Shown here: one piece after another, positions 41,199 to 49,636 of the stretch | How the letters are laid out: every line of letters starts with the position of its first letter | Numbering within the stretch: the stretch's first letter is position 1 | NCBI GenBank assembly: GCA_025963775.1 | Contig: JAOQAD010000038.1 | Location: 1-52,641, forward strand | Origin: Bacteroidota bacterium | Lineage (GTDB): Bacteria > Bacteroidota > Bacteroidia > 2-12-FULL-35-15 | DNA length: 52,641 nt | Reading direction: 5' to 3' | Notes under the pieces: model-generated | Databases searched by the model: none | Seen by the model: only the letters and a program-made list of their open reading frames with translations | Told to the model about the DNA's origin: nothing | Made by a program: the position numbers and the translations under genes

Positions 41199-41233
41199 TT
41201 TGTAGTTCGTAGGCGGTTCTTGATTTAATTAGC

Positions 41234-41320
41234 GTCAGTTCGAGTAGCGAGGTACGAGCATATCGAGAACAAGCCCAGGCGCTTTCCCGATACTCTCCCT
41301 TCGGTCGAACTCGAATTGAC
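41234..41320. repeat. REP-like palindromic element, family B copy 2
   Basis: The element begins GTCAGTTCGAGTAGCGAG and ends TCGAACTCGAATTGAC, with TATCGAGAA and CCCGATACTCTCC inside. It belongs to the same family as 13248-13355 and 50631-50740 and separates the C45 hydrolase from acpS. Confidence 0.65.
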
Positions 41321-41373
41321 GACACACAGATGTGTAATTCGTATATTCGTTAAAATTCGTAATTCGTAGATGC

Positions 41374-41745
41374 ATGATCATTGGTTTAGGAACTGACATA
41401 GCGGAAGTGCCGCGTATCGCGAAAAGCATTGAGAACAACAGCTTTAAGGAGAAGGTGTTTTCCAAGGCTGAGATCGCGTATTGCGAAACCAAAGCGAACA
41501 AGGAAGAAAGCTATACCGCACGCTTTGCTGCGAAGGAAGCCTTTTTCAAGGCACTCGGCACAGGCTGGCGCGGAGGAATGGCTTTCAATGAAGTGGAAGT
41601 ATGGAACGATGAGCTTGGAAAACCGACATTGAATATTTTAGGGAACACGGCGGAGATTATCAAAGAAAGGAACATTAAGATCATTCATGTGTCATTGTCG
41701 CACATAAAAAATGTTGCAATGGCGACGGTGGTTTTGGAAGGGTGA
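41374..41745 (+). CDS. acpS: Holo-[acyl-carrier-protein] synthase
   Basis: A 123-residue AcpS-type phosphopantetheinyl transferase that transfers 4'-phosphopantetheine from CoA to acyl carrier protein. The magnesium and catalytic residues are in IIGLGTDIAEVPRI (D8) and RFAAKEAFFKALGTG (the Glu of AKEAF); VSLSHIKNVAMATVVLE closes the domain. The size is standard for the trimeric AcpS family. It is required for lipid synthesis. Neighbours (acyltransferase, C45 hydrolase, CoA ligase) also handle acyl groups, but the genes are separated by repeats and probably have their own promoters. Confidence 0.93.
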   Translation: MIIGLGTDIAEVPRIAKSIENNSFKEKVFSKAEIAYCETKANKEESYTARFAAKEAFFKALGTGWRGGMAFNEVEVWNDELGKPTLNILGNTAEIIKERNIKIIHVSLSHIKNVAMATVVLEG

Positions 41746-41797
41746 AAAGTTTGTAGTTCGGAGTTCGTGGTTCGGAGACGGTTAGCTTTGTTATTTT

Positions 41798-41889
41798 GTC
41801 ATACCGAATGTGGGGCAACGGTTGAAGAGTCTTTTCGATGTGACCGGGTGTGATTTGCGAAGATCCATTCGCTTCGCTCAGGATAACAT
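41798..41889. repeat. REP-like element, family A-related
   Basis: GTCATACCGAATGTGGGGCA at the left and ATTCGCTTCGCTCAGGATAAC at the right are imperfect inverse ends of a roughly 90-nt intergenic unit. The right end contains TTCGCTTCGCTCAGGATAAC, a sequence often seen in intergenic repeats of this phylum. It fills part of the acpS to CoA-ligase gap. Confidence 0.55.
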
Positions 41890-41979
41890 AATGCTCAGTG
41901 TTTTCATTCGTATTCACTACACACAGATTCGTTATTCGTAAGATTCGTATAAATTGGTATTTAGTAGATAGGTAAAAGT

Positions 41980-43266
41980 ATGATCCCTCTTATAGAAACA
42001 AAATCCCTGGCAGAGCAGAAGATGTTCCAGGAGCAGCAACTGCCTGTATTGCTCAGCTATTTAAAGGAACATTCACTATTTTACGCTGATCTTTTTAAGA
42101 AGCATTCCATCGATATCTCAGCGATCAAAACGCTGGAAGACCTGCAGCAACTGCCTGTTACCACCAAGGATGAGCTGCAGGAGCGCAATACGGATTTCAT
42201 CTGTGTTCCGCAAAACAAGATCATTGATTACATCACCACTTCCGGAACACTGGGAGATCCGGTGCTGTTCCCGATGACAGATAAGGACCTTGACAGGCTT
42301 GCGTACAACGAGTGCATTTCCTTTGAATGTGCAGGCTCTACGAAGGAGGATGTTTTTCAGCTCATGACCACGCTCGACAAGCGTTTTATGGCGGGACTTG
42401 CTTATTTTTTAGGCATCAGGAAGCTTGGAGCAGGCGTGGTGCGTGTGGGCGGCGGCATCCCGGAATTGCAATGGGATACGATCAGGCGCATCAACCCGAC
42501 TGCATTTGTAACAGTGCCATCCTTTCTTTTAAAGCTGATCGAATACGCCGAAGCAAACGGCATCGATTACAGGAACACCTCCATCACCAAAGCGATCTGT
42601 ATCGGAGAATCGCTGCGCAACCAGGATTTCAGCCTGACGACGCTGGGACAAAAGATCAGAGACAAATGGGATATTAAATTGTACTCTACGTATGCATCCA
42701 CCGAAATGAGCGCTGCTTTTACGGAATGTGCAGCAGGTACAGGCGGGCATCATCACCCGGAGCTGGTGATCGTGGAATTCCTGGATGAAGACAACAAACC
42801 CGTGAAGGAAGGCGAGCCCGGTGAAGTAACGATTACCACATTGGGCGTGGAAGGCATGCCATTGCTGCGCTTTAAAACAGGCGACCTCTGCAGCCATTAT
42901 TCCGAGCCCTGCAGCTGCGGCAGGCAAACGATCCGCCTCGGCCCGATCGTAGGGCGAACAAAGCAGATGATCAAATACAAAGGCACAACGCTCTACCCGC
43001 CGGCTTTGTATGATATCCTGAACAACATTGAAGGCGTGAAAAATTACGTGGTGGAAGTGTTCACCAACGAGATCGGTACGGATGAGATCCTGATCCGCAT
43101 TGGCTGCGAGAGCATCCCGGAAAATTTCGAGAAGGACATTAAGGACCATTTCCGCGCCAAGCTGCGTGTTGCGCCTCAGGTGAAATTTGAAGATATTGAC
43201 ATCATTAATAAAATACAATTCCCCGAGCTCAGCCGCAAGCCGGTGGTGTTCTTTGATAAGCGCTGA
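41980..43266 (+). CDS. Phenylacetate--CoA ligase family AMP-forming enzyme
   Basis: A 428-residue adenylate-forming enzyme of the PaaK family. The phosphate-binding loop is YITTSGTLGDPVLFP, the adenine-binding motif is LYSTYASTEMSAAFTEC, and the hinge is LGPIVGRTKQMIKYKGTTLYPPALYD. PaaK-family zinc ligands are suggested by the cysteine-rich SEPCSCGR segment and the preceding GGHHHPE. It activates an aromatic or other carboxylate with ATP and joins CoA. With paaZ near, phenylacetate is a reasonable substrate, but homologues near acpS also serve lipid or pigment pathways, so paaK is not assigned. The stop overlaps the start of an alternative frame of the next gene. Confidence 0.85.
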   Translation: MIPLIETKSLAEQKMFQEQQLPVLLSYLKEHSLFYADLFKKHSIDISAIKTLEDLQQLPVTTKDELQERNTDFICVPQNKIIDYITTSGTLGDPVLFPMTDKDLDRLAYNECISFECAGSTKEDVFQLMTTLDKRFMAGLAYFLGIRKLGAGVVRVGGGIPELQWDTIRRINPTAFVTVPSFLLKLIEYAEANGIDYRNTSITKAICIGESLRNQDFSLTTLGQKIRDKWDIKLYSTYASTEMSAAFTECAAGTGGHHHPELVIVEFLDEDNKPVKEGEPGEVTITTLGVEGMPLLRFKTGDLCSHYSEPCSCGRQTIRLGPIVGRTKQMIKYKGTTLYPPALYDILNNIEGVKNYVVEVFTNEIGTDEILIRIGCESIPENFEKDIKDHFRAKLRVAPQVKFEDIDIINKIQFPELSRKPVVFFDKR

Positions 43267-43324
43267 TGAGCGGCAGCGGTCGCTTTTTTTATTTTACGGT
43301 TAGTGCTGAGCTCATATTTAATCT

Positions 43325-43332
43325 TAAATTTG
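43325..43332 (+). promoter_or_regulatory. -7 element for the 43365 gene
   Basis: TAAATTTG, identical to the rocD box, lies 33 nt upstream of the ATG at 43365. No clear -33 TTG is present. It supports the 43365 start over the longer frame from 43266. Confidence 0.5.
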
Positions 43333-43364
43333 TAGAATTACACAGAAACCACAAAATCATTCAT

Positions 43365-45050
43365 ATGAAAAATAAACTATTGCTAACCGCAATCTTAGGG
43401 TTTTCCTTTTGCGCAGTTAATGTAAACGCACAGCGAACGGCTGGAAAAAAGACGGCAGGCCCATACACCATCCGTAATTCTGAAATATTTGAATCCCCGA
43501 AAGGCCATTTGGTGATGGATCCCCTCGATTATGGTAAAGACGGGATCGTACAGATCAATTGTGACGGGCTGGAGTCCATCAACCTTCAGAAATTTTCTGC
43601 GGATTTGAAATTTCAGAAAGAGAATACGATTGAAATCAAAGATAAATTTAATGAAAGGGTGAATTTGTGGGGAATTTTGAAATTGAAAAACAAAGCCTAC
43701 CTGATGGCGCGTGAAGTGTTCAGGGAAACAGAAACAGAAGGCCTCACTGCGCTTGAGCTGGCACCCTTGGAACTGAATGTGGTAGGAAGCGCAAAAAATC
43801 TGTTTCAATCTTCCGGTAAAGTAAGGATGGCAACGATGGCCTTCGGATATTACCCTGGAATTTTGCCTCCTGAAGGCTTGCAAAGCCCTTATGATTTTTA
43901 TATTTCCAATGATAACACGAAATTTTTAACCACGTATTACCTGACCAGCAAAGAGAGAAATGATAAGCTGAACAAGGATGTGGTGGGGATGCAGGTGTTT
44001 GATGAGAACCTCGTGAAACAATGGGGGCAGGAGTTTGAAATGCCGTATACAGAAGCAAAAATGGATAATCTTGGATATACGCTCGGCAACGACGGAAAAG
44101 TATATTTGCTGGCTAAAGTTTATGAAGGGGAAAGCAAAAAGGACGGTGCCAAAGATAAAACCAAAGCTAACTATCATTTCGAGGTGATGGTTTTTCAAAA
44201 AGGGGTGAAAACACCTAAATCAGTTGAGATCAGGCTTGAAAACGGGTTCTTTAATAAAGATGCATACATCTACCAGGATTCAAAGAACAATATCGTGATC
44301 GCAGGATTCTACGGAAAGCCTACAAATGCAAAAGGAGGAGAAAGTATTCCTGTGCAGGGTTCCTATATGGTAACGCTTGATGTGGAGAAGTCAACGATCT
44401 CTAAAGTAAACGGAGGTTATTATGAGATCCCTTCCGACCTGATCAAGGCATTTTCATCTGACCGTGAAAAAAGGAAAATGGAAAAGAAAGAAGAGAAAGA
44501 TGATAACAACGATATCGGGATCGACTATTTAAGGATCAGGGATATTTACGAAATGCCAAACGGATCTACAAAGATCGTTTCCGAGCAGTATATCGTTGTT
44601 GTAACCGTTACCTATACATCAAACGGCCCGCGTACAACATATAAGACTTTTGCTGATGATATTTTTGTGATCAGCATTGATGCGCAAGGCAAGCAGGAGT
44701 GGGTTCGCAAGATCCCGAAAGCCCAGTTCAACGGCGATCCGTTCGGAAAAGGCCTCTCCATTAACTCTATAGCGGTAGGTGATGATATTCACGTGTTCTA
44801 TAAAGATAAGCCTGAAAACTCAAATCTTTCGGTAAACGAAGCGCCGAAAAGGTTTGGCGGGATCAATGGTATGTTAAGGGCTGTAACGGTGAATGCCAAA
44901 GGAGAAGTGAAAGGCTATGATCTTGTGGATGTGGCTCCTTATGACATGCATTTTAACATCCGCAATTTTGTGTACGGCGGAAATAAGAACCTCATCAGCA
45001 CAGAGCGGCGCAAAAGGGAAAACATGCTTTTCTCTATTGATGTCAAGTAA
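43365..45050 (+). CDS. Large secreted protein of unknown function, possibly a beta-propeller
   Basis: About 561 residues with a signal peptide (MKNKLLLTAILGFSFCAVNVNAQ, start chosen here because it follows a -7 box and removes an implausible 33-residue extension). The mature part alternates strands such as LVMDPLDYGKDG, INCDGLESINLQ, KVYLLAKVYEG, NNIVIAGFYGKP and IHVFYKDKP, which suggests a propeller, but no repeat signature is exact. There are no catalytic motifs. Residues around 370-390 are strongly charged (EKRKMEKKEEKDDNN). A strong terminator follows, so it is a single-gene transcript. It is probably periplasmic or surface-associated. Confidence 0.7.
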   Translation: MKNKLLLTAILGFSFCAVNVNAQRTAGKKTAGPYTIRNSEIFESPKGHLVMDPLDYGKDGIVQINCDGLESINLQKFSADLKFQKENTIEIKDKFNERVNLWGILKLKNKAYLMAREVFRETETEGLTALELAPLELNVVGSAKNLFQSSGKVRMATMAFGYYPGILPPEGLQSPYDFYISNDNTKFLTTYYLTSKERNDKLNKDVVGMQVFDENLVKQWGQEFEMPYTEAKMDNLGYTLGNDGKVYLLAKVYEGESKKDGAKDKTKANYHFEVMVFQKGVKTPKSVEIRLENGFFNKDAYIYQDSKNNIVIAGFYGKPTNAKGGESIPVQGSYMVTLDVEKSTISKVNGGYYEIPSDLIKAFSSDREKRKMEKKEEKDDNNDIGIDYLRIRDIYEMPNGSTKIVSEQYIVVVTVTYTSNGPRTTYKTFADDIFVISIDAQGKQEWVRKIPKAQFNGDPFGKGLSINSIAVGDDIHVFYKDKPENSNLSVNEAPKRFGGINGMLRAVTVNAKGEVKGYDLVDVAPYDMHFNIRNFVYGGNKNLISTERRKRENMLFSIDVK

Positions 45051-45069
45051 TAAATTTAACTCCAGTATC

Positions 45070-45101
45070 ACTCCCGGATTTAAAGATCCGGGAGTTTTTT
45101 T
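45070..45101 (+). terminator. Intrinsic terminator downstream of the 43365 gene
   Basis: A perfect 10-bp stem, ACTCCCGGAT with ATCCGGGAGT, a 6-nt loop TTAAAG and a seven-T run, 20 nt past the stop. Confidence 0.9.
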
Positions 45102-45115
45102 ATACTCCAATTCCC

Positions 45116-47317
45116 ATGCGCAGACCACATTCATTTAAAGTAATTGCAGGCTTTCTTTTCTTTGCCTGTTCAACCGGATCCATTGCACAATTCAACCAGG
45201 ATTATACACCTATTGTTTCCAGCGGGGCGCTTCCGGCTGAGTTCCTGGCAACAGCTAAAGCCATCTCCGAGCAGGAGATCAGCGAGCTGGGCTCTGTTTC
45301 CGATAAATCGGCAAAAAAACAGTTCATCATCTCCAACAACTATTTCCTCCGCGACCTGCTGTTAAGCGGCGATGTGCTGGTAAACGATCCGCTTTCAAAA
45401 TATGTGAACAGGGTGGCAGATGAGCTGTTGAAAGGCCAGCCGGCTTTGCGACAGCACCTGCACATTTATGTTACACGCTCTTCCGATGTGAATGCATACG
45501 CTTTTGACAAGGGATTTATATTTGTGAATGCAGGGCTTCTTGCACAGCTGGAGAATGAGGCGCAGCTGGCATACATTCTTGCACACGAGATCACGCACGT
45601 TGTAAAAAAGCATTCCGTGAACCAGTACATTGAGAATATAAGGCTGGAAAGGGGAACAAGCACCTACGAGCGCGGATCGAGCGAAGAAAGAAGCCTGGCG
45701 CGCTACCGCTTTTCAAAAGAGCAGGAAAGCGAAGCCGATATAGAAGGGCTGAAGCTGATGAAGCAGAGCAGTTACAGCATTAAAGCGATGAGCGGTGCGT
45801 TTGATGTATTGCAGTATTCTTACCTGCCTTTTGAGCTGGTGGATTTCAAAAAAACATTTTTCGAGGACGAATACCTCACGATGCCGGATACGCTGTATCT
45901 GAAGAAGGTGTCTGATGTAAAGGCAAACGATGATTATGATGATACCAAAAGTACGCATCCCAATATCCGCAAACGCAGAGGCGCTATTGAGCCGGAGCTG
46001 AAAGTGGATGATGAGAACAGCCGCAAGAAATACCTGGTGTCGGAAACTGAATTTAAAAATGTGCGCGAGATAGCACGCTTCGAGCTCTGCAGGCTATATC
46101 TTACAGAACGCGATTACATGAACGCGATCTATGCTTCCTATATTCTTTCACAAACATATCCCGACAATCTCTACCTGAAAAAGGTAATGGCAAAGGCAAT
46201 GTACAATGTGCTGGTGAACAAGCCCACGCTCACTTCAGGCGGTTCTTCTTCCTTCACCATCGGCGGCAGCAATATGAGCTCCAAGCAATACACCATTCCT
46301 GATTACAATACAATTGAAGGTTCTTCCCAGCGCGTTTATTATATGTTCGAAGGCATGAACTCGCAGGAGCTGAACACTATTGCCTTATCATATACCTTCA
46401 AAGCACACAAGCAGTATCCGAACGATGCGATCCTTTCGGCATTAACGGACAGTTTGTTCTCTGTGCTTGTAAACGGGAACAGTTTGTTCCTGAACGATTT
46501 TTCGAAGAAATCAAAAGCAGAGCTGAAAAAGCTGGATACCGTTAAGGTAGCAGATACCGTTGCAGTGGAGGAAAGCAAATATTCGAAGATCAAAAAGCAG
46601 CAGCAGAAAACGGAAGTGGAAACGGATGAGAATTTCACTAAATATGCATTTGTTGCCCTGCTGAAGGATGAAGAATTTGTGAGCCGTTACACCAAAATGG
46701 CAAAGGGATTAACGCAGAAGCCCCTCACGGATGAGTATGCAAAGCCGCTGCCGAAATCAAAAAAGAAGAAAAAGAAGAAAAACCAGGTTCCGCTTTTAGG
46801 CATCGACAAGGTGATCTTTCTTGATCCTTTTTACATGAAGGTAAAGAACGACCATGGAACAGAGTACGTAAAATTCTATGAATCCGAAGAGCACCAGAAG
46901 GTGCTTGCGGATATTCAGAAAAAATGTGCGGACAAGCTGAAGCTGGAATACACAACAGTGACTACCAAAGGCATCTCGGAGAGCGATATTGCAAGGTACA
47001 ACGAGAACGCAGTGCTTAACGACTGGCTGGGAGAGCGCTTCAGCCATGGTGATAATAACGCTGAGATGGTAACAAGTTCCGAATATATCCAGGAACTGAT
47101 CAAAAATTCGGGAACAAAATACATCGCCTGGAGCGGGATCTATAACAGCAAAGGAAAAGTTCACCGCAACACGTATTTCTTTATTTTGCTTGACCTTGAA
47201 ACAGGCAAGCTGATGAAGTACGAAACACGTTATTCGAGAGGCCGTGATAACAAAGACCTGATCACTTCCTTTGTTTACAATTCCCTGATGCATGTGCACA
47301 AAAAACCAAAATCATAA
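45116..47317 (+). CDS. Secreted M48 family metalloprotease
   Basis: A 733-residue protein with a signal peptide (about 1-24, ending SIAQ). The M48 domain covers about 75-280: the zinc motif AHEITH (HEITH 157-161), with the third zinc ligand in EQESEADIEGL near E204-206, NAYAFDKGFIFVNAGLL upstream, and STHPNIRKRRG downstream. The remaining 450 residues have TPR-like helices (around 310-370) and a basic KKKKKKK linker near 550, then a C-terminal domain of unknown type. Related proteases act on misfolded or lipoprotein substrates in the periplasm. It lies upstream of three tandem barrel genes and may share a transcript with them. Confidence 0.88.
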   Translation: MRRPHSFKVIAGFLFFACSTGSIAQFNQDYTPIVSSGALPAEFLATAKAISEQEISELGSVSDKSAKKQFIISNNYFLRDLLLSGDVLVNDPLSKYVNRVADELLKGQPALRQHLHIYVTRSSDVNAYAFDKGFIFVNAGLLAQLENEAQLAYILAHEITHVVKKHSVNQYIENIRLERGTSTYERGSSEERSLARYRFSKEQESEADIEGLKLMKQSSYSIKAMSGAFDVLQYSYLPFELVDFKKTFFEDEYLTMPDTLYLKKVSDVKANDDYDDTKSTHPNIRKRRGAIEPELKVDDENSRKKYLVSETEFKNVREIARFELCRLYLTERDYMNAIYASYILSQTYPDNLYLKKVMAKAMYNVLVNKPTLTSGGSSSFTIGGSNMSSKQYTIPDYNTIEGSSQRVYYMFEGMNSQELNTIALSYTFKAHKQYPNDAILSALTDSLFSVLVNGNSLFLNDFSKKSKAELKKLDTVKVADTVAVEESKYSKIKKQQQKTEVETDENFTKYAFVALLKDEEFVSRYTKMAKGLTQKPLTDEYAKPLPKSKKKKKKKNQVPLLGIDKVIFLDPFYMKVKNDHGTEYVKFYESEEHQKVLADIQKKCADKLKLEYTTVTTKGISESDIARYNENAVLNDWLGERFSHGDNNAEMVTSSEYIQELIKNSGTKYIAWSGIYNSKGKVHRNTYFFILLDLETGKLMKYETRYSRGRDNKDLITSFVYNSLMHVHKKPKS

Positions 47318-47327
47318 AACCTGCCCG

Positions 47328-48122
47328 ATGAAGCATTCTGTTACCGGCATCCTTTTATTGTTTTCAGTTCTTTTTGCAGGAAGTGCATCCTCGCAGGTGG
47401 CGGGTTACATGGGCAAACGGCTGATGATCGGATATGCGAATAATTTTTTTCCTGCAATAACCGGCCCCACAGCGAGCTCGTATGATATAGGCGTCAATAC
47501 AACGCATTGCTTTAACCTGGAATATACAGCCTGGAAAAAAACGAATCTCTGCCTGTCTTACCAGGTGTTTAAAACCGGCTTGAACATGAACTATGTGTTC
47601 ACCGAATACGGCGATAACAACGGAAGCACCTACACTGCTTCATACAGGTATCTTCCGAAGCCCGATGTGCCGATGAACATCTCTGCGAAAAACATCGGGA
47701 TCGGGCTTAAGTTCTTTTCAAGCGGCTGCCTTGCCCCGGTAGGACGCTATAAGAAATTTGAGCTGCTGTTATTGTTCTCCAACCTTAGTTATGCCGATAA
47801 CAGCTTCCAGTACTCCCGCGATTATGGCTATTCCGTGGATCAGCCGAAAATGGCCTCTGTAGGAACGGGCGCCTATTCCTATAAAACATTTGCCCTTAAT
47901 TTCAGCATGGGGCGGCAGCGTGTTCTGTTCGACCGCCTTGTACTGGATTACGGTATGCAGGTTGGATTTTTACCTGCCGGCTTTTTCGGCACACTGAATT
48001 CCGAGCTTGAATTTTCATCGGCAAACAGCGCAGAGATCGTTTTCAGGCAGGAAACCAACCAGCGGCTTTTCCGCTACCAGTTATTTAATTTACACATCGG
48101 CCTTGGCTTTTTAGCATTATGA
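47328..48122 (+). CDS. Putative outer-membrane barrel, GYMGK paralogue 1
   Basis: A 264-residue protein with a signal peptide (start 47328, MKHSVTGILLLFSVLFAGSA). The mature N-terminus is VAGYMGKRLMIGYANNFF, and the sequence then alternates short strands (LCLSYQVFKTGLNMNYVF, IGIGLKFFSSGCLAPVG, FALNFSMGRQRVLFD, VLDYGMQVGFLPAGF) with a terminal aromatic-rich LFNLHIGLGFLAL, typical of outer-membrane barrels. It is the first of three tandem homologues. The stop overlaps the ATG of copy 2 (ATGA). The function is unknown. Confidence 0.75.
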   Translation: MKHSVTGILLLFSVLFAGSASSQVAGYMGKRLMIGYANNFFPAITGPTASSYDIGVNTTHCFNLEYTAWKKTNLCLSYQVFKTGLNMNYVFTEYGDNNGSTYTASYRYLPKPDVPMNISAKNIGIGLKFFSSGCLAPVGRYKKFELLLLFSNLSYADNSFQYSRDYGYSVDQPKMASVGTGAYSYKTFALNFSMGRQRVLFDRLVLDYGMQVGFLPAGFFGTLNSELEFSSANSAEIVFRQETNQRLFRYQLFNLHIGLGFLAL

Positions 48123-48904
48123 AAACAACAATTACAAACCTTATTCTTGCCTTAGGCCTTCTTTCTGCAGGAGAGCTGTTCGCGCAGGCGCCCGGTTACA
48201 TGGGCAAAAAGCTGACACTTGGCTATTCAAACAATTTTTTTGTCTCGCCTTTCGGACCTACTGCCGCTGCAGATGATGCAGGCTTTAACACAACGCATTG
48301 CTTTAATGCGGAGTACACGATTAAAAGCAAGACGAATCTTTGCTTCTCCTTTCAAACCTTTGAAACCGGGGTGCGAATGAACCAGGAGTTCCATTCCACC
48401 ACGTATATTTCCAGCACGGGCGAATACCAGGAAATAACAAGCTCCTATGTGCCGACTCTTCCCATGCAGCTGAGGACATACAGCGGCGGAATAGGCTTTA
48501 AGTTCTTTACCTCCGGCTCATTAGCGCCGGTTGGCAAGTATAAAAAACTGGAGCTGCTCATCATGTTCTCCAACCTTACGTACGACAGGAACGGCTTCAG
48601 GTATTATGATCCTAATACCAGCAAAACAGTAAAAACTTCGATCGGCACCGGGGATTATAATTTCAAAACGTTTGCATTGACATACACCATCGGCCGCCAG
48701 CGCGTATTCTTTAATACAATAGTGCTGGATTATGGCATGCAGGTGGGCGTTGTACCGGTAGGCCTGCTTGCTACCCTGAATGGAGCGGAAGATTTTGTGC
48801 AGCTGAACGGTTATGAAGATGTGTTCCGCTCAGACACCAACCAGCGGCTTTTCCGTTACCAGCTTTTTAATTTACATCTTGGACTTGGCTTTCTTGCCTT
48901 TTAA
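48119..48904 (+). CDS. Putative outer-membrane barrel, GYMGK paralogue 2
   Basis: A 261-residue copy clearly homologous to copy 1: PGYMGKKLTLGYSNNFF, TTHCFNAEYTIKSKTNLCFSF, GGIGFKFFTSGSLAPVGKYKK, FALTYTIGRQRVFFNTIVLD and the same ending QRLFRYQLFNLHLGLGFLAF. Signal peptide about residues 1-23. Translation is coupled to copy 1 by the ATGA overlap. A paralogous expansion is likely; the proteins may form related surface barrels or one multi-subunit structure. Confidence 0.75.
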   Translation: MKTTITNLILALGLLSAGELFAQAPGYMGKKLTLGYSNNFFVSPFGPTAAADDAGFNTTHCFNAEYTIKSKTNLCFSFQTFETGVRMNQEFHSTTYISSTGEYQEITSSYVPTLPMQLRTYSGGIGFKFFTSGSLAPVGKYKKLELLIMFSNLTYDRNGFRYYDPNTSKTVKTSIGTGDYNFKTFALTYTIGRQRVFFNTIVLDYGMQVGVVPVGLLATLNGAEDFVQLNGYEDVFRSDTNQRLFRYQLFNLHLGLGFLAF

Positions 48905-48907
48905 GAA

Positions 48908-49636
48908 ATGAGATACCGTACACTTATAGCTTTTATACTGATCTCAGTTTCCACTCTTGCGCAAACCAAAGGTTACATGGGCAAGCGCTTTATTGTTTCG
49001 GTGAATGGCATGTACATGCCGGCCGCAGAGCCTACCGCACGGAAGGTTGATGGCTTTAAGCTGAATGCCACGCATACTGCAGGAATAGAGTTTGCTGCAG
49101 GCAATGAAACAACACTGTGCCTGTCTGCGGGTTATTTTAAAACAGGGCTAAGCTTCAGTGAAAGATCTTACACAAACAGTCATTCCGGAATTTTTTACGA
49201 TGGCAACCAGGAAGTGCCAATAACAGTTGCAGTAAAACAGTACTCGGTCGGGATCAAAAAATTCAGGCGAAGGGCTGTGGCGCCACTCGGGCTTTATTTA
49301 AAATGGGAAGCGATTTACCAGCAGGGTACGGTCAATTTTAACAAGGATAATTTTTTTACTCTGAGTACAAGCTCCTCCGGGGTTAGCTCAAGAGAATATC
49401 CTGCTTCGGGAAGCCTCGAATATAAAAGCGCGGGTGCTTCTTTTGCGATTGGCTTCCAGCGTATTTTTTACGACTGCCTGGTGCTGGATTACGGGCTCAG
49501 GGGTGCTATCTGCATGGACCTGAACAGTTATTCAGTAGTGCCTATCGAAGCTGAATTTATGCCGAAAGCCTATGCCCGTGTGCTTGGTCACCAGCTTCTG
49601 AATTTCAGGATCGGTATTGGCTTCCTTGCGTTCTGA
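48908..49636 (+). CDS. Putative outer-membrane barrel, GYMGK paralogue 3 (divergent)
   Basis: A 242-residue, more divergent copy. The conserved core is TKGYMGKRFIVSVNGMYM, VKQYSVGIKKFRRRAVAPLG, FAIGFQRIFYDCLVLDYGLRG and the end QLLNFRIGIGFLAF. The signal peptide is short, ending TLAQ. It follows copy 2 by 3 nt, and its stop is adjacent to that of the opposing DoxX/MauE gene, so the cluster ends here. No terminator is evident. Confidence 0.72.
   Translation: MRYRTLIAFILISVSTLAQTKGYMGKRFIVSVNGMYMPAAEPTARKVDGFKLNATHTAGIEFAAGNETTLCLSAGYFKTGLSFSERSYTNSHSGIFYDGNQEVPITVAVKQYSVGIKKFRRRAVAPLGLYLKWEAIYQQGTVNFNKDNFFTLSTSSSGVSSREYPASGSLEYKSAGASFAIGFQRIFYDCLVLDYGLRGAICMDLNSYSVVPIEAEFMPKAYARVLGHQLLNFRIGIGFLAF

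Noticed and set aside
43266..43364. N-terminal extension of the large secreted protein
   Set aside because: A -7 box at 43325 and a clean signal peptide at 43365 show that translation begins later.
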